Shown here: one piece after another, positions 52,884 to 60,400 of the stretch
How positions within the stretch are numbered: position 1 is the stretch's first letter
Layout of the letters: every line of letters starts with the position of its first letter
Assembly: GCA_002352545.1 (NCBI GenBank)
Contig: DEIO01000009.1
Span: 62,001 to 126,000 of the forward strand
Reading direction: 5' to 3'
Source of the DNA: Patescibacteria group bacterium UBA2772
GTDB lineage: Bacteria; Patescibacteriota; Minisyncoccia; Moranbacterales; DUUL01
DNA: 64,000 bases
Position numbers and translations under genes: made by a program
The notes under the pieces: model-generated
What the model was told of the DNA's origin: nothing
Database searches by the model: none
The model's input: the letters and a program-made list of their open reading frames with translations, nothing else

Positions 52884-53660
52884 TTAGCTAATAACGCCTA
52901 GACATAGCCCTTTATTAACAGCTGAAACAAGTAACTTCTCGAAATGAAATATTTCCATAGTATTGCTACAAAACAGTTTCTCTGCTTGAGGTAAAAAAGA
53001 ATCTGCTGATTTTTTCAAAGACTTATTTACGATAATTTTTCTAGGATTATAAAAATAGCTCAGGTCCTGCAAAAAATTTGAAAGATATTTTACAAAAATA
53101 TCCCTGATCTTTTTTACATATTCTTCACCAGATCTGCAAAGCTCAAAGATTTCTTTTGTGCTTAAACTTTTTCTGCTCAAGGCTTTGTATATATTAGAAG
53201 CTCCTTTTCCAGCAAGTAACTCGTCTTATTTAATCATCCTATTACCAATCTCTGAAACAAAGATCTCTTTTTGTGAAATCTCACCACAGTTACCGCCAGA
53301 ACCTTCTATTACGACATCATTAACAACAAATAATGGTCTTATACCAGTTCCAAGATTAAGAAGAATAAAGTTATCAATATCTCTACTTTTACCAAAAATA
53401 TTCTCTGCTAATGCCATAAAATTGACATCATTCATAACTTTGGTCGGTACACCGAGAACACCCCTGGGTTTCCTCTCCTAATTATAATTTATCTTATCAT
53501 TGCCCAGGAGAGAGCTATGAACTATGATTCCATTTCTGACAACATAATCAAAGCTAATCCCTATTCTACAAACTCCAGCTTCAAAATTAGAAAAGATAAC
53601 ATCCTTAATTTCGTTAAGCATACTCAAGAAACCTACCGAGAGTTCCCTCGTTCTATACCT
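52884..53660 (-). pseudogene. decayed ROK-family kinase, tandem copy of the gene at 53736
   Basis: One minus-strand frame reads as a ROK kinase closely related to the intact neighbour: AGVCRIGISFDYVVRNGII, VMNDVNFMALAENIFGKS, FILLNLGTGIRPLFVVNDV, ELLAGKGASNIYKALSRKSL, then FLQDLSYFYNPRKIIVN. It is interrupted by TAG at 53480-53478 and TAA at 53228-53226. The N-terminal ATP-binding start (the D-I-G-G-x-K motif) is missing, being cut at about 53660. The intact copy matches it almost residue for residue in places. This is a duplicated gene in which one copy has died. Confidence 0.9.
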
Positions 53661-53689
53661 CTTCTATTTGATTAATTTAAACTTTTCAG

Positions 53690-53718
53690 ATAAAAACACC
53701 CAGAAAGGGTGTTTTTAT
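53690..53718 (-). terminator. terminator after the intact ROK kinase
   Basis: Twelve-pair stem ATAAAAACACCC / GGGTGTTTTTAT with loop AGAAA, 18 nt after the stop of the kinase gene. Confidence 0.9.
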
Positions 53719-53735
53719 TATCCATTTTTCCATAT

Positions 53736-54593
53736 TTATTGAATCACTCCCAAACAAGCACTATGATCAATATCTGAAATGACCATATCTTTAAAATGAA
53801 ATATTTCCAAGGTATTCTCACGATAAGTATTTATAACCTGAGGCAAAAACAAGTCCGAAGCTTTCTTTAAAGATCCATTCAAAATAATTCTCTCTGGATT
53901 ATAAAAATAACTTATATCTTGCAAAAAACTAGCTAGATATTTTCTAAAAATTGTAAGTGCACCTAAAGCATCTCTATCGTCTTGTCTACACAATTCAAAA
54001 ATTTCGTAGGCATCCTTATCTTTCTTGGAAATTTTTTTATAAATATTTGAAATACCTTTTCCAGAAATTAAATCGTCATTTTTTATCAAACCATCAAATT
54101 CTGGAATCAATAACTCCCTTTGTGATATTTCACCAAAATTCCCTCTACACCCTTCTATGATTACATTATTTGTAACAAAAGACGGTCTAATACCTGTCCC
54201 AAGATTCAACAAGACAAAACTCTCAACATTACTACCCTTTCCAAAAACACTTTCTGCTAAAGCCATTGCATTAACATCATTCATAAGCTTAACTGGAAGA
54301 TTAAATTCTTTCAAGAATTCACCTTCTATATCAAAATTTATCTCGCCGCCCAAAAGAGAACTGTACAAAACAACTCCTTTTTTTACAACACAGTTAAAGC
54401 TTATACCTATTTTGCAAATAGAATCATCGAGATTCTCTCTAATAAGGGTCTTGATTTCCTCTAAGAATTCAACACTTCCAATGGAAAATTTTTTTGTATT
54501 CAATTTTTTACTAGAGATTATTTCACATTTATCATTAAATCTGCAAATCTCTATTTTAGATCCCCCAATGTCAATTGCTAAACAATTCTTCAT
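53736..54593 (-). CDS. ROK-family sugar kinase
   Basis: 285 residues. Phosphate-1 motif LAIDIGGSKIEICRF, catalytic LMNDVNAMALAESVFG with the general-base aspartate, adenosine/phosphate-2 motif FVLLNLGTGIRPSFV, and GNFGEISQRELLI. The ROK zinc-binding motif C-x-C-G-x-x-G-C-x-E is not present (CRGNFGEISQ instead), so zinc binding is unlikely. Some kinases for N-acetyl sugars lack it. It starts two nt after the stop of the PvcA-like gene, so the two are translationally linked. The sugar cannot be assigned. Confidence 0.88.
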   Translation of the reverse strand: MKNCLAIDIGGSKIEICRFNDKCEIISSKKLNTKKFSIGSVEFLEEIKTLIRENLDDSICKIGISFNCVVKKGVVLYSSLLGGEINFDIEGEFLKEFNLPVKLMNDVNAMALAESVFGKGSNVESFVLLNLGTGIRPSFVTNNVIIEGCRGNFGEISQRELLIPEFDGLIKNDDLISGKGISNIYKKISKKDKDAYEIFELCRQDDRDALGALTIFRKYLASFLQDISYFYNPERIILNGSLKKASDLFLPQVINTYRENTLEIFHFKDMVISDIDHSACLGVIQ

Positions 54594-54595
54594 AT

Positions 54596-55726
54596 CTATT
54601 TTCTAATGTAATAGAACGGATTATTATCTTCACTTTCCTTCAAAAAAACTTTTTCAAAAATAGACTCTTCACGCTGAATATCAATTAAATATTCTGTAAA
54701 GAAAAGCCCCTTTTTAGAATCAAAAACAGGAACAGAATGATAAGGCAAACGTTTCAAGTCCTTCCTAATAGGAATTATACCTAATCTATTCGGTTTTGGC
54801 GAAACTGAAAGTGTAATAGCATTTGGAATTGTTTTCTCAATAAAATCAATATCATCTCTAACCATCAAATATGCATGGTACATAAAAATTGCATCATGCA
54901 TTCGCTTTTCGATATCATCCCTAATAACCAGAGCTTCGTCGGAAAGACTTTTGCGTGTTATGTCTTCATTATAAACATCCATCAGAAGTTCATTTGCCAC
55001 ACCAGTTGTACTAACGATTCGATAGATAGAATCTTTCGTTCCTTCATATTTAGCTAAATATTTTTCATCTTTATTTTCATACAATTCTCTAAGCTTGACT
55101 ATTTTTTCTCGATACTTTTCGTCGAAATCCTCTATTATATTTTCCATATCAGAAAGCGGTACAACTTCTATATTCTTATCAAATCCGATGGCTTTAATTG
55201 CTTGTACTAAAAAATTATGATAAGAAACTGACTCAGCATGTGGAACTCCAACTGATTTATCAAACCCACCTTCAGAAAAAATTGTAACTTTCACACCATT
55301 TAAATACTCTTTATTACAAAGCTCCATCACATAATTCAAACGATTTACTGCTAATAATTCCCCCATGTCAGGCAAAATTCTGTTCGTTTTCAACGGAACT
55401 GGAATCTTAAAAGGAAAACCTAGGATTGAAAAACGAATTGTTTTGTTTTTTTCAATAAAATAATTCAACTTCTCCAACCATAATTCCTTGTTATCTAAAA
55501 GGAATTCTGCTGGACCGAAACGAAGCTCTTCGTTTAAGAAAATAGAAAAAATTCTTTCCGCAACAGTATCCCCAGTGATATTTACTATTGGATTTTCAAT
55601 ATTTTTTAATTCCCTTGCTACGTCTTTAAAATTTATTTCTTTTTCGCTTGTGAAGTTATCTTTTAGTTCTTTGTTAGAAAGATTTTGAAATGGTGTGTAC
55701 GGATACACATGTGGATTTGATTTCAT
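54596..55726 (-). CDS. PvcA/DIT1-family (isocyanide synthase-like) protein
   Basis: 376 residues. The core matches the DIT1/PvcA family, which converts the amine of Tyr or Trp into an isonitrile using ribulose-5-phosphate. IRFSILGFPFKIPVPLKTN, then LPDMGELLAVNRLNYV, then VTIFSEGGFDKSVGVPHAES correspond to the family blocks FPxKxPxPxK, LPDxGExLAL and SDGxxFxDxVGV. Near the C-terminus LPYHSVPVFDSKKGLFF matches the P-W/Y-H-S-V block. The protein is longer than typical PvcA (about 330) because of an insertion near 195-260. The ATG at 55726 is preferred: a TTGACC-N17-TATTAT promoter ends only two nt before the upstream ATG at 55756. The ROK kinase follows in an operon. Confidence 0.75.
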   Translation of the reverse strand: MKSNPHVYPYTPFQNLSNKELKDNFTSEKEINFKDVARELKNIENPIVNITGDTVAERIFSIFLNEELRFGPAEFLLDNKELWLEKLNYFIEKNKTIRFSILGFPFKIPVPLKTNRILPDMGELLAVNRLNYVMELCNKEYLNGVKVTIFSEGGFDKSVGVPHAESVSYHNFLVQAIKAIGFDKNIEVVPLSDMENIIEDFDEKYREKIVKLRELYENKDEKYLAKYEGTKDSIYRIVSTTGVANELLMDVYNEDITRKSLSDEALVIRDDIEKRMHDAIFMYHAYLMVRDDIDFIEKTIPNAITLSVSPKPNRLGIIPIRKDLKRLPYHSVPVFDSKKGLFFTEYLIDIQREESIFEKVFLKESEDNNPFYYIRK

Positions 55727-55760
55727 TTTTTTGATTACTTTTAATTGTTTCTTCATTTAT

Positions 55761-55789
55761 AATAAATAAACATACACCAAAGGTCAACT
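55761..55789 (-). promoter_or_regulatory. promoter for the PvcA-like/ROK operon
   Basis: Minus-strand TTGACC, 17 nt, TATTAT. The start site would fall near 55754, so an ATG at 55756 would not be transcribed and the one at 55726 would have a leader of about 28 nt. Confidence 0.7.
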
Positions 55790-55809
55790 AAATTCCAAGA
55801 ATAAAAATG

Positions 55810-55846
55810 AAGGGCTGATTGAATACTTAAAATCCAATCAGCCCTT
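55810..55846 (-). terminator. hairpin after the 531-residue gene
   Basis: Perfect 12-pair stem AAGGGCTGATTG / CAATCAGCCCTT; on the minus strand TCATTTTTATT follows. It separates the two PvcA-like genes into different transcripts. Confidence 0.7.
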
Positions 55847-55888
55847 TCCGATTCTCCTTTACGGAATTTTTCGGTTAGCGATATTACA

Positions 55889-57484
55889 TCATTCTTCGCG
55901 ATAATAGAACGTGTATGGATCTTCATCAATACCAAAACTCTGCCTTGGATCAATAAACACCGGCTTCGCATTGGGAAACTCATCATGAATTCTATATTCA
56001 GGAAGTACAAAAAACTTGTATAACCCACTCTTTCCACGCCTTACAACAGGCATACCATGATTAATCAAAAGACCAGAAGTGATATCAAAGACCACTCGAC
56101 CATCTTTATCAGTAATACATGCATCCAGGGCATTATCAAAACCAAGCTTCTGAAAAAGTTTAATCTCCTTTCTCCATGAAAGATAAGACACTACTGTGTC
56201 AGAAAATCTCTGAGCTTTTTTCCATAGTTTTTCACCAACATTCTGACGAATCTTAGCATAATCTCTACCCCTACTCTTGTACAAATGTTGCATTATTTCT
56301 TTGTCTTCCATTTCAATCAAAGAACATACCATTGCATAAACTTGAGGATTTTTAGCAGAGTTTGGCTTGAAAATGATTTCACTTGCCGGAAACAGATTTT
56401 TCTCCATTTCATATACCTCAATCGGAGAGCCAATATTTTCAATAATGGTTCTGGTCACTGCCAAATTATCTCGAACTGCTTGTTCGGGAATATTCATCAT
56501 CTCATAGAACAGTACTGCTTCATCAAAAACAATGAGCTTGATGCCAGGACTATAAATCCTTTTAATCTTTTCATTTATGTATCTGAAACACCAAGCAAAA
56601 TGAACCCATCCTAATGTGGGTAAATTGGTATCATCAAAGTACTTCAAACGATTCTGAATTCTGCAACCAATAGCCAAGGAAATCGTAATCTCGACAGGTT
56701 TATCTTCCTGCACAAAACAACTAACTTTCCCCAAGAGGTCTGCTCTTTCAGCTGCTGTAAACTTGATCTGTTCTTCTGTATGCGCAAGAATAATCTTTAG
56801 AATTGCCTCATCGCCAGAATTATCTGGTGGTACATAACCGCACAAACGATTTTCTGCCAAAGATTTATAAAAGACACTCTCCTTGCCAATAGTTGTAACA
56901 CCGTCCTTTGCAGGTGGCATCACAATTAATGGTGTAAGCTTTTTCTTTCTCTTTCGGGCCAATTTCTTAACGCTACGACTCAGTTTAATTTGCCACTTCT
57001 CTTCGCGACAATTAAAGATGTAGGTGGGATCCTCTTCGTTGTCAACATAAATAAATACATTTCCATTGTCAGAACGAATCCTCAAAATTCTCATTGGCTT
57101 TATAACTTTGGGACCATGATCACAAACAAAGATAACTCCTCCTTTCGATGTACTATTTTGTGTAGGATCATAAAGATCTTCTTCATCAATAACCCAGGTT
57201 GAATTATTAGCCCACAACCGAAGTTCTTCCGCGGTAAATTTGCCTTTCACACAGTGTTCTGCTTCAAAACCAAGTCCTTCAATAACAGCAACTTCTGTTG
57301 TGTTTGGAGAGAAAATTTTAACTCCTCCGTCGAAAAGATCCCCTATGAGAGGCCAGACCGTATCACGATCTCGCAACTTCTGCATTGATATTTCAACGAG
57401 AGTATCAACATTTAACTCAGCTCCATCCATGACTTGATCACCTAACAATGCTCCATTTTGAAGATAAATTTCTCTTTTACTCAT
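55889..57484 (-). CDS. divergent PvcA/DIT1-like protein with long N-terminal extension
   Basis: 531 residues. The C-terminal half (about 205-520) aligns in layout with the PvcA-like neighbour. EITISLAIGCRIQNRLKYF, LPTLGWVHFAWCFRYINEKI, YSPGIKLIVFDEAVLFYEM and, near the end, GLLINHGMPVVRRGKSGLY plus YKFFVLPEYRI occupy the positions of the family blocks. The exact FPxK and SDG motifs are replaced, so enzymatic activity may differ. The first 200 residues are a separate, unrecognised region with a Lys/Arg patch (VKKLARKRKKKLTP). The ATG at 57484 is fixed by a clear SD, GGAGAG about six to eleven bases upstream. Codon and base use are less AT-rich than the core genes, which suggests acquisition. 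Confidence 0.6.
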   Translation of the reverse strand: MSKREIYLQNGALLGDQVMDGAELNVDTLVEISMQKLRDRDTVWPLIGDLFDGGVKIFSPNTTEVAVIEGLGFEAEHCVKGKFTAEELRLWANNSTWVIDEEDLYDPTQNSTSKGGVIFVCDHGPKVIKPMRILRIRSDNGNVFIYVDNEEDPTYIFNCREEKWQIKLSRSVKKLARKRKKKLTPLIVMPPAKDGVTTIGKESVFYKSLAENRLCGYVPPDNSGDEAILKIILAHTEEQIKFTAAERADLLGKVSCFVQEDKPVEITISLAIGCRIQNRLKYFDDTNLPTLGWVHFAWCFRYINEKIKRIYSPGIKLIVFDEAVLFYEMMNIPEQAVRDNLAVTRTIIENIGSPIEVYEMEKNLFPASEIIFKPNSAKNPQVYAMVCSLIEMEDKEIMQHLYKSRGRDYAKIRQNVGEKLWKKAQRFSDTVVSYLSWRKEIKLFQKLGFDNALDACITDKDGRVVFDITSGLLINHGMPVVRRGKSGLYKFFVLPEYRIHDEFPNAKPVFIDPRQSFGIDEDPYTFYYREE

Positions 57485-57507
57485 ATCGTTCTCTCCTTCT
57501 CTGATGT

Positions 57508-57525
57508 TTGACGTTTATCCGTCAA
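57508..57525. promoter_or_regulatory. inverted repeat at the predicted start site of the 531-residue gene
   Basis: TTGACG-N6-CGTCAA, perfect six-base arms. A TATAAT at 57527-57532 (minus strand) lies immediately upstream, so the repeat covers the +1 region. Its place fits an operator or a leader hairpin. Confidence 0.5.
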
Positions 57526-57583
57526 AATTATATATCGCTAAATTGTAGAGTACTAAGTGAACTCTTTCACTTTATAAATTAAA

Positions 57584-57611
57584 CAAAAACCGACCTTTTG
57601 TGGCCGGCTTT
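57584..57611 (-). terminator. terminator of the small peptide gene
   Basis: Minus-strand AAAGCCGGCC-ACAAAA-GGTCGGTTTT (ten pairs, two wobbles), continuing as TGTTT. Confidence 0.85.
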
Positions 57612-57639
57612 GGACTATTGAGAATTTTTATAATTTCTT

Positions 57640-57735
57640 CTAAACCTCTATTCTCGATAAACCAAAACCAGTCTGGATAAGCCAGAGGATACTAAAGAGA
57701 ATAAACATATAAATTGTAACTCTTTTTTGATTCAT
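57640..57735 (-). CDS. 31-residue hydrophobic microprotein
   Basis: A complete short transcription unit on the minus strand: promoter TTGACA-N17-TATTAT at 57769-57797, this ORF, and a terminator at 57584-57611. The peptide is MNQKRVTIYMFILFSILWLI followed by QTGFGLSRIEV. It has a basic start, one membrane-spanning stretch and a short polar end, the form of a single-pass membrane microprotein or a type I toxin-like peptide. There is no SD sequence. It could instead be a leader peptide, but the terminator ends the unit before the next promoter. Nothing more can be said from sequence. Confidence 0.5.
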   Translation of the reverse strand: MNQKRVTIYMFILFSILWLIQTGFGLSRIEV

Positions 57736-57768
57736 CAAATTAATGATATTCACTTAAACTTGCTGATA

Positions 57769-57797
57769 ATAATACTAATTTAAAGTTGCGTTGTCAA
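57769..57797 (-). promoter_or_regulatory. consensus promoter for the microprotein
   Basis: Perfect TTGACA, 17 nt, TATTAT; start near 57762. Confidence 0.75.
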
Positions 57798-57838
57798 GTA
57801 CACTTAACAGTTTATGTTAATTTTTAAATTTATTGAGG

Positions 57839-57873
57839 AAAGGAAGTTTGGATAATTTATACAAACTCCCTTT
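57839..57873. terminator. terminator after the 65-residue gene
   Basis: AAAGGAAGTTTG / CAAACTCCCTTT, 11 of 12 pairs. A T-run follows on the plus strand; on the minus strand the stem is followed by CCTC, so it is a weaker terminator in the gene's direction. Confidence 0.5.
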
Positions 57874-57918
57874 TTTATAAATAAATAAATAGAGCTATAG
57901 GACTAGCTGATGTATGTT

Positions 57919-58116
57919 CTAGTCGAATATACTTGTTTTTTTGAGAATATTCTTCGCTCTGTACTCCTTAGTTCTTTGCAAACTTAAGATATTATATAAC
58001 TCATGCCGACCTAGATTGAGACCCTTCATAAATTGTTTCTTTGAGTCTAAATCACGAATTTGGTATTCAGCATTTTTTGCTTTGATTAAAGCCTTGCGCT
58101 TCGCTTTTGTTGTCAT
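57919..58116 (-). CDS. small basic protein, unknown function
   Basis: 65 residues, rich in Lys and Arg (MTTKAKRKALIKAKNAEY at the start), predicted helical throughout, no membrane segment. A strong SD, AAGGAG eight nt before the ATG, and a TTGACA-N16-TATAAT promoter at 58432-58459 support a real, well-expressed gene. The charge suggests nucleic-acid or ribosome binding. The 5' leader is about 300 nt long. I recognise no family. Confidence 0.6.
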   Translation of the reverse strand: MTTKAKRKALIKAKNAEYQIRDLDSKKQFMKGLNLGRHELYNILSLQRTKEYRAKNILKKTSIFD

Positions 58117-58429
58117 CTAATGCACTCCTTTTTCAAGTTACTTGTTGTTTGTCTTCTTTCTGATTTTACACAGAACCATTTTACCTATTCTGACTTATTC
58201 ATCTTTAATAAATAAGCCAAAAATAAAATACAGTTAGAAAGCTATGTCCTATATTTCGACTTATTTATTTTTTAAAAGACAAAACCTGGTTTTGCCGAAA
58301 TTCTTTTAGATGCTATATTTATAAAAGAATGTTTCCAGCTGAAAAAAATTATCGCCCTGAGACGAAATACATAATGTACTTGTTTTTTCTCACTAGAATA
58401 TTTTTCATAGTAGAGATTTTATTTCACTA
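58117..58429 (-). other. long leader of the 65-residue gene
   Basis: About 300 nt between the promoter start and the ATG. A hairpin CAAAAC-CTG-GTTTTG at 58280-58294 is followed on the minus strand by TCTTTT, so part of the transcripts could end there, leaving an RNA of about 150 nt. No other gene is seen. Confidence 0.4.
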
Positions 58430-58431
58430 AG

Positions 58432-58459
58432 ATTATACTATACTCTGCGTTTTTGTCAA
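58432..58459 (-). promoter_or_regulatory. consensus promoter for the 65-residue gene
   Basis: Perfect TTGACA, 16 nt, perfect TATAAT on the minus strand, divergent from the miaA promoter. Confidence 0.8.
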
Positions 58460-58475
58460 TATCAAATAACAATGT

Positions 58476-58503
58476 TTGACATAAGTCCTTAAATGTATAA
58501 TAT
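58476..58503 (+). promoter_or_regulatory. promoter for miaA
   Basis: Plus-strand TTGACA, 16 nt, TAATAT (a TATAAT overlaps at 14-nt spacing). The miaA ATG is 26 nt beyond the -10 box. Confidence 0.6.
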
Positions 58504-58529
58504 TTAGGGTATTAAATTATTTATAACTC

Positions 58530-59480
58530 ATGAACAAAACTAAACAGAATAAACTAAAAGTTATTGTTATCCTAGGACCAACTTCTTCTGGAAAATCAGA
58601 CACTGCTATTGCATTAGCAAAAAAATTCAACGGGGAAGTAATTTCAGCTGATTCTCGTCAAATCTATCGCGACATGAACTTAGGAACTGGAAAAGTTACA
58701 GGAAAATGGCTCAAATTAAAAGGAAAAAACACCTTTTTCAAAGCCTTTTTGTCAGAAAAAGTTCCCCACCACTTACTAGATTTTCGTTCTCCCAGAGGAA
58801 AATATAATATCTCAAACTTCAAAAAAGATTGTGAGAATAAAATCAAAGAAATAAGTAAAAGAAATAGACTACCAATCATTTGCGGTGGTACTGGTTTTTG
58901 GATTGATGCTATAACAAAAGGCACAATATTCCCTGAAGTAAAACCCGATTTAAAGCTCAGAAAAAAATTAACATTATTTTCTACCGAGAAATTGATGCGT
59001 ATAATAAAAAAGAAAGACCCTTTAAGAGCTAAGACTATCGACTCAAAAAATAAAGTGCGCTTAATAAGAGCTATCGAAATAATAGAAGAGTTAGGAAAAG
59101 TACCTGTCATTAAAAACTCACCTCCTTCAAACATCAACTTTCTACAAATTGGAATTGATTGGCCTCAAAAAGAGCTTACTGAAAAAATACAAAAACGATT
59201 AAATAATAGATGGCAAGCTGGAATGATTAAGGAAATAAAGTATTTAAAAAGTACATATAATTTAAGTTGGAAAAAAATTCAATCATTTGGACTTGGTTAT
59301 TTCTGGATTCCACTTTTCTTACAAAATAAAATATCCAAGGAAGAGCTTCGCGAAAAAGTGCTTATCGCAGAAAGAGGATACGCCAAACGTCAAAAAACTT
59401 GGTTTTACAAAAACAAAACAATTATCTGGGAAAATAATCTACCAAAAATATTCACAATTGTAAAAGACTTTTTAAAATAA
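58530..59480 (+). CDS. miaA: tRNA dimethylallyltransferase
   Basis: Transfers an isopentenyl group to A37 of UNN-decoding tRNAs. The 316-residue protein has the P-loop ILGPTSSGKSDTAIALAKKF and the D-S-R-Q-x-Y motif in EVISADSRQIYRDMNLGTGK. HHLLDFRSPRGKYNISNFKK follows, with ICGGTGFWIDAITKG and, near the end, IQSFGLGYFW and AKRQKTWFYK. All parts are present. Together with tsaC, trmD and truB it shows that the lineage keeps anticodon-loop modification. Confidence 0.96.
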   Translation: MNKTKQNKLKVIVILGPTSSGKSDTAIALAKKFNGEVISADSRQIYRDMNLGTGKVTGKWLKLKGKNTFFKAFLSEKVPHHLLDFRSPRGKYNISNFKKDCENKIKEISKRNRLPIICGGTGFWIDAITKGTIFPEVKPDLKLRKKLTLFSTEKLMRIIKKKDPLRAKTIDSKNKVRLIRAIEIIEELGKVPVIKNSPPSNINFLQIGIDWPQKELTEKIQKRLNNRWQAGMIKEIKYLKSTYNLSWKKIQSFGLGYFWIPLFLQNKISKEELREKVLIAERGYAKRQKTWFYKNKTIIWENNLPKIFTIVKDFLK

Positions 59481-59510
59481 AAATGCACTTTCAGGCAAGA
59501 AAGTGCATTT
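59481..59510 (+). terminator. hairpin after miaA
   Basis: Twelve-pair stem AAATGCACTTTC / GAAAGTGCATTT with loop AGGCAA immediately after the miaA stop; a short T-stretch closes it. Confidence 0.75.
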
Positions 59511-59511
59511 C

Positions 59512-60021
59512 TGCAACATACTCTTTTACAAGTATTTTAGTTATTCAAAGAACTATTAAGACCAATATCCTGTCACAAAAAACAAATTCTTTAGTGATAA
59601 CTTAATACTAACAAAAATTACCTGAAGAAATTATAAAGAAAACCTAAAGTTTTTCTAAAGTTTTAAGTTATTGTCTTCAGAAAAAACTAAATCTTAAAAA
59701 TCTCTCCTTTTCTTTATTCATCTTATTCTTTTCTTGTGTTTCAAAAAACACCCCACTACCACAGCTAATAATTCTTGAAAAATAAAATATATTCTCAATA
59801 ATATCAATAACAATCTTTCTCTTGAATAAAAAAGTGTAATCCAAACATATTTGTCTAGATCACATTGCATTCAAGAAACCTAAAGCTTAAAGACTGTTAT
59901 CTTTTTTCCTATCGACAGAAATACGATAAAGGAAATTAATAATAATCACTATAGAAAGATTTTTTTAGTTTCCGGTGTACTCTGAGGAACCTGGCTTTTT
60001 TACCATCTTTTTGCGTACATT
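59512..60021. other. intergenic, no gene recognised
   Basis: About 510 nt, AT-rich, with several A-runs and T-runs but no convincing promoter pair, RNA fold, or coding pattern on either strand. Confidence 0.5.
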
Positions 60022-60378
60022 CTACAACCATACATTACCCCCTTTTTTTTTCTGATGTTTATAAATCTCAATCCATGTTTCTTCAGGAACAAAGATTTTT
60101 TTATTTATTGGACTTTCCCCTGGAAAAATCCAAGTTGAAATAACTCTCTTTTGACCTTTTTCATATTGATACATAACCCATGTTTCCTTTGTGCTGCTTT
60201 TGCCCACTTTACGCCTCATTGAAGCTACTGTGTTCTCAACAATTCCTTCTTCTTTTCTATCAGGAAACCTTATCACTCGCTTTACCAAATTTGGACCAAT
60301 TGAATATTGAATCATTTTTCTTTTCGAATGACTTGTCCAACAATAATTTCTATCATTCTTTGGAAATTTAATATTCAT
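60022..60378 (-). CDS. DUF4258-like small protein
   Basis: 118 residues. WTSHSKRKMIQYSIGPNLVK and RVIRFPDRKEEGIVENTVA match the pattern H..R...Y.I....V...+..PD seen in DUF4258 and the BrnT toxin-like fold. WVMYQYEKGQKRVISTWIFP is the strand pair that usually follows. The BrnT fold is an RNase toxin in type II systems, but no antitoxin gene is adjacent and the stand-alone form is frequent in CPR genomes. Role unknown. Confidence 0.6.
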   Translation of the reverse strand: MNIKFPKNDRNYCWTSHSKRKMIQYSIGPNLVKRVIRFPDRKEEGIVENTVASMRRKVGKSSTKETWVMYQYEKGQKRVISTWIFPGESPINKKIFVPEETWIEIYKHQKKKGGNVWL

Positions 60379-60400
60379 TCAAATCCATATTAAAGATAAG

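Noticed and set aside
60022..60378. Toxin of a BrnT/BrnA toxin-antitoxin pair
   Set aside because: No antitoxin-like gene lies next to it; the neighbouring genes are DUF192 and a WecA-like transferase.
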